DNA from: a virus
Length of the DNA stretch: 34,080 nucleotides
Reading direction: 5' to 3' (one strand)
Virus record (IMG/VR): IMGVR_UViG_3300042731_006565
Location: 1-34,080 of that record
Part shown: in pieces, positions 26,555 through 32,545 of the stretch
Numbering within the stretch: position 1 is the stretch's first letter
How the letters are laid out: every line of letters starts with the position of its first letter
The notes under the pieces: model-generated
The model's input: only the letters and a program-made list of their open reading frames with translations
Told to the model about the DNA's origin: nothing
Databases searched by the model: none
Translations under genes and position numbers: made by a program

Positions 26555-26584
26555 TGGCAGGCTCGGAATGGGCCGAGCCTGCCA
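26555..26584 (+). other. Perfect 12-bp hairpin before holin-like gene
   Basis: TGGCAGGCTCGG (26555-26566) and CCGAGCCTGCCA (26573-26584) close the loop AATGGG. No T tract follows, so it does not look like a plain terminator. It lies 19 bases before the holin-like start and shares its loop (RATGGG) with the hairpin at 10962-10989. Possible roles are RNA processing or transcript stability. Confidence 0.6.
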
Positions 26585-26603
26585 AGCTACAAGGCTGGGG
26601 TGA

Positions 26604-26861
26604 ATGAAGACGCTAATCTGGAAATACCTTGGTGCGATGTTCATGGAGCCTAAAGGCCCTAACGGTGAACAGGCTGTCAGTTTCACCCGATTTTTGGGCT
26701 TTATTCTGTTCATTGCGTGCCTTTGCATTTGGGTGGCTGGTACCTTTACCGCAGAGCCTTTGACCATTGCAGATGGGATGCTCTACACGCTGTGGGGGCT
26801 GATCGGGATCAAGGGGGCGAAGGACGTGGCGATCGGATTGCGTCGAGAGGGCAAGCCGTGA
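26604..26861 (+). CDS. Holin-like small membrane protein
   Basis: This encodes 85 residues with two hydrophobic segments, about 26-49 (VSFTRFLGFILFIACLCIWV) and 55-73 (ADGMLYTLWGLIGIKGA), and a basic C-terminus (GLRREGKP). This is the size and topology of class II holins, which open the inner membrane at lysis time. Its stop overlaps the next start as GTGA. No endolysin is visible in this window. The call is inference from topology and position. Confidence 0.6.
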   Translation: MKTLIWKYLGAMFMEPKGPNGEQAVSFTRFLGFILFIACLCIWVAGTFTAEPLTIADGMLYTLWGLIGIKGAKDVAIGLRREGKP

Positions 26862-27196
26862 TCCAGAAAATAGTCAATTGGCTTAGAGACTACTGGCAAT
26901 TGACTTTACTGATCCTGGTATCACCCCTGTTGCTCCTTTTCTGGATCACCAAAAAGTCTGGAAAGACGCCAGCAAACACGCTTGAGACGGAGTTGGCGGC
27001 GATCAAGGCTAAACAGGAAACCCGAAAGGTTCAGCTCGCGCATGGCGCTGAGAAGGCAAAGCGGCTCGTAATGTTCAAGTACGCGCAGAAGCGTCAAAGT
27101 CTGGACGCCAAACAGCGAGCTCGGGTCAAAAGTCTGGAAAACAATCCCGAGGAACTCGCGGCGCTTCTGGAGCGTTTGACACGGCGACCGGATTGA
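26858..27196 (+). CDS. Inner-membrane spanin-like protein
   Basis: The start chosen is GTG 26858, four bases back over the preceding stop. A longer extension to 26717 runs inside the previous gene and was rejected. The product is 112 residues: an N-terminal transmembrane helix (about 12-31, LTLLILVSPLLLLFWI) and a highly charged coiled coil ending in a short acidic-basic tail. This is the architecture of Rz-like i-spanins, which span the periplasm and destroy the outer membrane. Its immediate partner order (holin-like, then this) supports the call. A classic embedded lipoprotein (o-spanin) was not recognised. Confidence 0.55.
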   Translation: MIQKIVNWLRDYWQLTLLILVSPLLLLFWITKKSGKTPANTLETELAAIKAKQETRKVQLAHGAEKAKRLVMFKYAQKRQSLDAKQRARVKSLENNPEELAALLERLTRRPD

Positions 27197-27211
27197 GTTG
27201 CGATTGCTCAC

Positions 27212-27274
27212 GCCTAGTGCGACGGGACACCGTCTTTGCTCCCCTTTTTTGTTCTCTCCGGGGAGGCACTAGGC
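27212..27274 (+). ncRNA. Predicted three-way-junction RNA element
   Basis: Read as RNA, this 63-base segment has a perfect outer stem (GCCTAGTGC 27212-27220 with GCACTAGGC 27266-27274). It encloses two hairpins: GACGG-GACA-CCGTC (27221-27234) and CTCCCC/GGGGAG (27239-27244 with 27260-27265), with a 15-base loop containing six T. Only TTTG separates the two inner stems. All 20 base pairs are Watson-Crick. It sits 20 bases before the next start, so it could be a 5' UTR control element, a processed RNA or a transcription signal. Confidence 0.6.
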
Positions 27275-27293
27275 CCAAAGACTGGAGGACCCC

Positions 27294-27731
27294 GTGAGAT
27301 TGCTCCCAGGCATAGCCCTGAGCGTCGGTTTCAGCCTGTTCTCGGGCTTGGCAGGGGCTCAGACAGCCTGTGACCCTAATGACCCCCAGGATTGCGTCCA
27401 AAACGTCTCTATGGGCGAATCCGTACCCTTCCCGGGGATGCTCCTGAGCTATCGACGGGCGGCTCGGATGGTGGCCACCACCGAGCTGTGTACCGAGCAG
27501 AGAGCCCTCGACCGCGCCCAAGCCGAAGAAATCCACCAAATTGAGCTTAACTTACTGAAAGAACGGCAGAAGTTGGAAAAAGAGGCGTTTGAGGCCCAAA
27601 TTGACATGATGCGTCAAACGATCGTCCCGAGGTGGTATGAGCAAAATTTTTTTGTGGCTGGGGTGGCTGTGGTGGCGACCATCGGTATTTTTTTTCTTGC
27701 TACCCAGGCCGTGAATTCGGCTGCTAAGTAG
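27294..27731 (+). CDS. Exported coiled-coil protein with C-terminal membrane anchor, possible spanin
   Basis: This encodes 145 residues from GTG 27294 behind CTGGAGGAC. It has a signal peptide (about 1-22, LPGIALSVGFSLFSGLAGAQ), with a cysteine close to the cleavage region (QTACDP). A periplasmic region contains a coiled coil (NLLKERQKLEKEAFEAQ). The last 30 residues include a transmembrane helix (NFFVAGVAVVATIGIFFLAT). A signal sequence at one end and an inner-membrane anchor at the other is the layout of unimolecular spanins, although QTAC is not a good lipobox. The position after holin- and spanin-like genes supports a lysis role. The function is an inference. Confidence 0.6.
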   Translation: MRLLPGIALSVGFSLFSGLAGAQTACDPNDPQDCVQNVSMGESVPFPGMLLSYRRAARMVATTELCTEQRALDRAQAEEIHQIELNLLKERQKLEKEAFEAQIDMMRQTIVPRWYEQNFFVAGVAVVATIGIFFLATQAVNSAAK

Positions 27732-27769
27732 CTGTGATTACTGGTGAACTTTTTTTTTGAAAAAAGAAC

Positions 27770-27804
27770 CTGACCGTTTTCCGGGTCCGGCGTTATACCT
27801 AGGT
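27770..27804 (+). promoter_or_regulatory. Promoter-like repeated element, copy A
   Basis: CTGACC (27770-27775), an 18-base spacer, TATACC (27794-27799) and TAGGT. The same layout, with 14 of 18 spacer bases matched and the segment GGCGTTATwCCTAGGT nearly identical, occurs at 29693-29727. A 6-bp hairpin (TAGAGC/GCTCTA, 27804-27820) and a tandem GCTAGTC repeat (27821-27834) follow at once, where a transcript's 5' end would lie. It is probably a promoter for the replication genes. Confidence 0.55.
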
Positions 27805-27925
27805 AGAGCTTGTCGCTCTAGCTAGTCGCTAGTCGTTTCGTTAACAATTAACCGTGTTTTGTCTCTTGAACCGTGTTTGGTGAAATACTCACGTAGTTCG
27901 TTGAAATCATCAAATGAATCAAATT

Positions 27926-27973
27926 CCCGCCCGTTGCCCCCGGAAACGCTTCCCCAGAGCGTTAGGGGGCGGG
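27926..27973 (+). other. GC-rich imperfect hairpin in control region
   Basis: AACGCT (27945-27950) pairs with AGCGTT (27958-27963), and CCCCC (27937-27941) pairs with GGGGG (27965-27969) across a small internal bulge. Outer C and G runs may extend it. It lies in the 460-base gap between lysis and replication genes. The function is unknown. Confidence 0.5.
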
Positions 27974-28017
27974 GATCCGTTAGACCTCGAAAAGGGATTT
28001 CTAGTAGTCAATATTAA

Positions 28018-28151
28018 TTTCCGTTCAGAACCGATAAACGGAAAGACGATTTTTTAGAAGTTTTAACAGTGGCCCGATTAACGGAAAAATGGTCACTTCG
28101 TGCCCATTTTCCGTTAATCGGGAGGCGGGGGGGCCTACGGCCCCCCTCGCC
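28018..28151. repeat. Cluster of inverted repeats carrying TTCCGTT/AACGGAA
   Basis: Three hairpins stand in a row. TTTCCGTT/AACGGAAA (28018-28025 with 28037-28044) is followed by a T run at 28050-28055, so it may terminate transcripts. CCCGATTAACGGAAAA (28073-28088) pairs with TTTTCCGTTAATCGGG (28107-28122). A G7/C6 stem with a TAC loop occupies 28124-28151. The heptamer TTCCGTT occurs four times in alternating orientation, like iterons at an origin or operators. The block ends 40 bases before the helicase gene. Confidence 0.6.
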
Positions 28152-28191
28152 ATTTGGAATATCTACGTAATGACTGGGAAGAGAAGAAGCT

Positions 28192-29700
28192 ATGATTCTG
28201 AAGGTTACCATACCTAAGACCTATATCCAGTCATGGTCCTACCAGGAGATCAACCACCTAGATTTAGAGTTACGGTACCCAACGGATATGGCTGAGGCTA
28301 TAGCTTCTGGATTTGCTAGGTCTTTCCCCGTAGGGGAAGGTCAATGGGATGGGTGGATTAAGCTCCTTCATCGGCCTATGACTATGGATCCGTGGTTCCC
28401 TACTGGTCTTCTTCCTCGGGTACTCCGGATTTGCTCCAAGATGGGCTTCCCAGTCCAAATCGAGGACCAGAGGTTGCGTCCAGAAGAGGGATTTCCAGAA
28501 TTCGTCAAAAAACCCATTGTAGATCGGGCATATCAGTTGAAGGCGGTGGATCTGGCTATCCAGAAAGGTTCCGGTGTTCTGGATATGGTACCTCGTTCTG
28601 GAAAGACGAGGTGCGCGTGCGAGATTCAACGGCGTATCGCTCTGCCGACGCTGTGGATTGCTCCAACGGATCGAATCGTGCGCCAAACGCAAGGAGTTCT
28701 GGAAAACTTTTTCGGCCGTAACTACGCGATACATCTGGTAGGAACGGCGAAAACTGAGGAAGTGATGTTCACCAACGTTGTGGTTTGCACGGCGGCCACC
28801 GCTGTGCGCCTCAGTCCAGAATTTTATCAGACCCGGAAAGTCATCATCGTGGACGAGTTCCATCGGTCGGCCGCGAAGACGTACAAGCAGATCTTCGCCA
28901 AATGCGCCCATATCTACTACCGGTTTGGGATGACCGGTACCTTCTTTCGGTCCGGTCTGGATGGCATGGCCATGCACGCGTTGCTGTCCGATACGATCTA
29001 CCGAGTGACCGCGAAAGAGCTTCTGGAATTGGGATTCCTGGTCCCCACGAAGGTGGTCTTTCTCCCAGTCTTATCGCCTCGCTTGCGGAACTTACCGGAT
29101 CAGAGCTTCCAGAATGCTCATGGCAAATTCGGTATCCAGAATCATGACCATCGCAACCAGCTTGTGACGATGGCGACGGTCTATTTGTACCAGGCGGGAA
29201 AACGCGTGTTGGTGCTCGTGGGCACGAAGGCGCACGGCCGGCGCCTGCGAGATGCGATTCAAGGCTACATCCAACCGGCTCCAGAAAAAGCTAGATTCCA
29301 GAGCGTGGAGTTCCTCAACGCGGAAACGCCTCGACCGATCCAAGGCGAGGTGATCGAAAGTTTTCTGGAAGGTAGGGAGGTGAAGGTATTAATCGGTACC
29401 AGCTTGCTCGGCGAGGGCGTGGACCTCCCGAGCGCGGATGCGCTCGTCTATGCGCGCGGGGAGAAAGCTCGGGTATCGCTGACCCAAAACGCCTATCGGG
29501 TCGGGACTGCCACCCCAGGCAAAACGCAGGCTCTGCTCGTGGATTTTGCTGATCGCCACAACAAGCATTTGATGCGACACAGCTTGAATCGTCTGGAAGT
29601 TTACCATGCTGAAGATACCTTTTCAGTTGAGGTGTTACAGGATCCCAATGGGTTTCTTCCTTGGCTTCGAGAGCATAGCGGTGAAAAAGTGTCTGACTGA
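28192..29700 (+). CDS. SF2 DNA/RNA helicase, UvsW-like
   Basis: This encodes 502 residues. It has the helicase core motifs in order: motif I MVPRSGKT (132-139), motif II IIVDEFHR (218-225, a DExH box), motif III MTGT (247-250), a second RecA-like domain with KVLIGTSLLGEGVDLP, and motif VI QNAYRVGT (432-439). The N-terminal 115 residues are an accessory domain. Family members remodel replication forks and R-loops in phages such as T4. Motif VI lacks the usual second arginine (a Thr is at that place), and motif I uses PRSGKT instead of GTGKT/GSGKT. It is the first gene of the replication cluster. Confidence 0.85.
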   Translation: MILKVTIPKTYIQSWSYQEINHLDLELRYPTDMAEAIASGFARSFPVGEGQWDGWIKLLHRPMTMDPWFPTGLLPRVLRICSKMGFPVQIEDQRLRPEEGFPEFVKKPIVDRAYQLKAVDLAIQKGSGVLDMVPRSGKTRCACEIQRRIALPTLWIAPTDRIVRQTQGVLENFFGRNYAIHLVGTAKTEEVMFTNVVVCTAATAVRLSPEFYQTRKVIIVDEFHRSAAKTYKQIFAKCAHIYYRFGMTGTFFRSGLDGMAMHALLSDTIYRVTAKELLELGFLVPTKVVFLPVLSPRLRNLPDQSFQNAHGKFGIQNHDHRNQLVTMATVYLYQAGKRVLVLVGTKAHGRRLRDAIQGYIQPAPEKARFQSVEFLNAETPRPIQGEVIESFLEGREVKVLIGTSLLGEGVDLPSADALVYARGEKARVSLTQNAYRVGTATPGKTQALLVDFADRHNKHLMRHSLNRLEVYHAEDTFSVEVLQDPNGFLPWLREHSGEKVSD

Positions 29701-29727
29701 TTTTCTGGATTGGCGTTATTCCTAGGT
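29693..29727 (+). promoter_or_regulatory. Promoter-like repeated element, copy B
   Basis: CTGACT (29693-29698), an 18-base spacer, TATTCC (29717-29722) and TAGGT. It matches the element at 27770-27804 across the whole length and overlaps the end of the helicase gene. Its transcript would start near 29,729, giving an untranslated leader of about 120 bases to the next gene. The leader contains a small GGAAG/CTTCC hairpin. Confidence 0.55.
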
Positions 29728-29851
29728 GATGGGAATTGCTGCGATGGATTTGACGTGCTACTTGGGAAGGGTGCTTCCTTGGCACGCGATGCCCGCTGGA
29801 CCTCAAGCGTCCCGCGTATTGGTCTGGCGGGCAATTTTTTCTGGAGAAAAA

Positions 29852-30244
29852 ATGAGAGAAGAGCGACAGATTTCAGCCGTGGAGCTGTCTGAACGACAAA
29901 TGCGTGTGGCGATGACAAGCCCTTCGCATTTGAAGCGCTGGATGCATGAATCAAATCGGCGGTGGGTGGTTTTGAATGGCGATCACCTAGTAGACGCGTT
30001 ACCTTGGCCGGATGGCGTGGAGTCGTTCATGCAGTTGGTAGCTTGTTATCGGGATCATCGGTCGACTTTGCCGACCGGTGATACTGAGGTTGTGGTACAT
30101 CCAGAAACGGGAAAGAAGCATGAGGTTCCGTTGTACCATCCAGAAACGTTGACGGTGACTGAGCTTGACCGAGCGATTCGTTGGATGATTGGGCAAGTAA
30201 CGGCGTTGGACGCTACGTGGAGAATCGAAAATGAACCGTTGTGA
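29852..30244 (+). CDS. Small protein of unknown function in replication cluster
   Basis: The start chosen is ATG 29852, seven bases after TCTGGAG. In-frame starts at 29726 and 29729 would add 41-42 residues but coincide with the predicted transcription start. The product is 130 residues with an N-terminal helical segment (QISAVELSERQMRVAM), the phrase HLKRWMHESNRRWVVLNG, a polar middle, and a C-terminal helix (ELDRAIRWMIGQVTALDATW). It does not match a family I know. Confidence 0.6.
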   Translation: MREERQISAVELSERQMRVAMTSPSHLKRWMHESNRRWVVLNGDHLVDALPWPDGVESFMQLVACYRDHRSTLPTGDTEVVVHPETGKKHEVPLYHPETLTVTELDRAIRWMIGQVTALDATWRIENEPL

Positions 30245-30278
30245 CAACGGTTAGCTAAAATAAAGGGGGCGCACGGTC

Positions 30279-30533
30279 GTGCCAAAACGGAAGAAGTATC
30301 TCGGCCCGGAATCGGATTTTTTTGACAATCTGAAGGGTCGTATCGTCAAGATTGAGTTCAACACGGTTCCTGCTCGGAAGGGGCTGCTTGCTCGATTGGA
30401 CTGGGTTGATCGTTATACTGTTGGTGTCCGTGACCCTCAAACCGGACGTAGGATCATGTTGTACAAGCAGAGCATTCACACTCTTGAGAGGAGCGATGGC
30501 GATGGAACTGCAATCAATTCTGGACGATTATAA
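30279..30533 (+). CDS. Hfq/Sm-like small RNA-binding-fold protein
   Basis: This encodes 84 residues from GTG 30279, ten bases after AAGGGGG. Residues 1-15 are basic; from about 16 to 72 a five-strand Sm pattern can be drawn: GRIVKIEFNT, then GLLARLDWVDRYTVGVRD, then a TGRR turn and IMLYKQSIHTLE. The last phrase resembles the YKHAIST motif of Hfq, and LDWVDRYTVGV resembles its FDQFVILL strand. Hfq pairs small RNAs with mRNA. The gene lies among helicase and DNA-replication genes and overlaps the next start by about 32 bases. The fold is inferred from pattern; the RNA-binding role is unproven. Confidence 0.55.
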   Translation: MPKRKKYLGPESDFFDNLKGRIVKIEFNTVPARKGLLARLDWVDRYTVGVRDPQTGRRIMLYKQSIHTLERSDGDGTAINSGRL

Positions 30534-31140
30534 TTATTACCGGTCCTATACGGCGCACGTGCAGCAGATGAGGGCCAAGGGCGGTTACGTTCGGCAATTG
30601 AAAATGCGAACCAAGAAGGAAGATCGGCAGCCATTTTTTCAGGCGATGGCTGATTTTTGTCAGCAGCATCGTCTCGACCCGAAACTCTGGCTCTATCTAC
30701 TTTTCAAGATACGGGGTTGGCGCGCGGCACCACGTGTTGATCAATTGGTACCCAAAAGCAAGAAAACGCTCCAGAAAAATCTGGAACTCTACGCCGACCT
30801 ATCCGACCTTCCTCTTTTCCAGAAACACCGACATGAGAAGCAGCAGACGGCAGCGGTCCAGAATGGTACGGCTTGGGACGTCAACCGTGATATCGGTTAC
30901 AGCACCGAGGCTTTAAAACGGCGGTACATCAACGAGGGCGATGCAGAGCGTTGTTTGAGTGAGCTCGAAGAGCGCACCTACGGGTTTCATCCCCGAAGTC
31001 TGGTATGCGCTCGATGTCCGTTGAAAACGGAATGCACGCAGAAACTCGAAGCGAAATTTGGCGCGCATATCGTGCCGTTACGTCGTGGAGACATCACGAT
31101 CCAGCAGGCTCAGCAACTGACATTGTTTAGAAATGGTTAA
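30502..31140 (+). CDS. Replication-cluster protein with C-terminal cysteine cluster
   Basis: The start chosen is ATG 30502, eight bases after AGAGGAG. ATG 30496 is too close to that site. An extension to 30352 falls within the previous gene. The product is about 212 residues: helical and basic, with a tryptophan-rich centre (DPKLWLYLLFKIRGWRAA) and a C-terminal CARCPLKTEC at about residues 171-180. A C-x2-C-x5-C pattern is seen in zinc or iron-sulphur sites of nucleic-acid proteins. Its 3' end overlaps the helicase start by eight bases. Loader or nuclease-accessory roles would suit the context but cannot be shown. Confidence 0.6.
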   Translation: MELQSILDDYNYYRSYTAHVQQMRAKGGYVRQLKMRTKKEDRQPFFQAMADFCQQHRLDPKLWLYLLFKIRGWRAAPRVDQLVPKSKKTLQKNLELYADLSDLPLFQKHRHEKQQTAAVQNGTAWDVNRDIGYSTEALKRRYINEGDAERCLSELEERTYGFHPRSLVCARCPLKTECTQKLEAKFGAHIVPLRRGDITIQQAQQLTLFRNG

Positions 31141-32545
31141 TAGGACACCGATCGAGGAGTCCCGTCATTTTCCGTTTGATATAGCCTTTCAAGGCAGCCT
31201 ATTGCGGTTGCTCTGCGAAGATGACGGGTTTGCGCATGCTCTGGGGAAATACCTCCAGCCGCATTACTTCGAGAACGAAGTAATGGCGTGGGCGTATAGC
31301 TATTCGCAGCGGCATGTTGAGGAATACGGAAAAATGCCGTCATTGGGCGTGTTGCTCCAGAAAACCAGGACCATGGATGCCAGGGTGGCCCCAGTCTACA
31401 CGGCGGTAATTGAGCAGGTGATGTTTGCGCCGTTGGATGATGAGCAATGGTTGAAAGATAACGTTCTGGATTTTGTGAAGCGCAACATTTTTGCTCGAAC
31501 CTTTCACGAAAGTAGGGAGTTGTATAATTCTGGAAAGATAAGCTCTGCTTATGACCTGATGCAGGAACGGATGGAAGAGCTTTATCGGGTAAGCTGGGAA
31601 GAAGTCGATGATGGGTGGATCGCCGACGAGTATGGCGCTCGGGAAGTACGGCGTTCAATTGAAGATCCTGGTGATAACGTGGTTCCGACTGGGTTCAACT
31701 GGCTGGATCACATCCTAAACGGTGGCTTGAGTTTGGGTGAGCTGGGTATCTGGATTGCTTACTCAAAGGTCGGGAAAACGACGATGCTCGTCCAGCATGG
31801 CAAATGCGCCGTTCGAGATGCGTTCGTGCCCACTGCCCATTTCGTTTTCGAGAGTTCCAGAAAGCAGGTGGAAAACCGCTATGACGCTAGTTTTTCTGGA
31901 GAGCTGTACGCCAAGGTAAAATCCGGAAACACTGATGCCGAGCTCTATCAGAAGGCGTTTCGCAATTATCAGTTGCTCAAGGGTAAGTTGGTGGTGTCCG
32001 GGTTCGTCGAGCGTTGGAACTACACGGTCAAGGACATCGACGACAAGCTGAAGGAATTGAAGCGCTCACACGGTTTTCGGCCACGGTTGGTAATCGTTGA
32101 CTACGGCGATTTGTTGACGGGTCGAGAGCGGCGTTACAATAACGAGTACGAGCGCCAAAAAGCGGCATTCCGGGACCTGAAGAGCTTAGCTAATAGAGGC
32201 TACGCTCTGTGGACTGCTTCCCAGGCGCAACGACCCAAGGCGGGTGTTGAAGAGCAAGCCCACTTCGTCAAAAGTCGTCAGATTGCTGACAGCTACGAAA
32301 AGATCCGGGTGTCTGATTTCATTGGAAGCTTGAACCAAACTCCTGATGAGAAAACGGACGGCGTGATGAGGCTTTATGCGGAGTTGTATCGCGAAAATTC
32401 GGCGGACTGTTGGATACCGGTGAAGGCTGACATGGCGCGAATGACCATCGAGCAACAGGACGGTATTGCGTCGCCATCGATGCCTGTGCAGCAATCGGCG
32501 TCTCTTGGCTTTGTGCCACCGACTCAGCTACATGCGCCGATCTGA
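31133..32545 (+). CDS. Replicative DNA helicase, DnaB type
   Basis: This encodes 470 residues. An N-terminal helical domain (about 1-150) is followed by the RecA-like core. The sequence VPTGFNWLDHILNGGLSLGE leads into a Walker A with AYSKVGKTT (209-217), then LVIVDYGDLL as Walker B (Asp 323), then WTASQAQRP as the later Q/S motif. This order is diagnostic of DnaB/RadA-type ring helicases, which unwind the replication fork 5' to 3'. The first glycine of Walker A is an alanine here. The gene directly precedes a primase gene with a one-base overlap, as expected for a helicase-primase pair. Confidence 0.88.
   Translation: MVNRTPIEESRHFPFDIAFQGSLLRLLCEDDGFAHALGKYLQPHYFENEVMAWAYSYSQRHVEEYGKMPSLGVLLQKTRTMDARVAPVYTAVIEQVMFAPLDDEQWLKDNVLDFVKRNIFARTFHESRELYNSGKISSAYDLMQERMEELYRVSWEEVDDGWIADEYGAREVRRSIEDPGDNVVPTGFNWLDHILNGGLSLGELGIWIAYSKVGKTTMLVQHGKCAVRDAFVPTAHFVFESSRKQVENRYDASFSGELYAKVKSGNTDAELYQKAFRNYQLLKGKLVVSGFVERWNYTVKDIDDKLKELKRSHGFRPRLVIVDYGDLLTGRERRYNNEYERQKAAFRDLKSLANRGYALWTASQAQRPKAGVEEQAHFVKSRQIADSYEKIRVSDFIGSLNQTPDEKTDGVMRLYAELYRENSADCWIPVKADMARMTIEQQDGIASPSMPVQQSASLGFVPPTQLHAPI

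Noticed and set aside
27914-28057. 47-codon + strand open frame in the control region
   Set aside because: No convincing ribosome site, and it runs across the inverted repeats and the T tract; more likely noncoding. A peptide cannot be excluded.
28270-28977. 235-codon minus-strand open frame opposite the helicase
   Set aside because: It lies entirely under clear helicase motifs on the + strand, and its sequence shows no domain.
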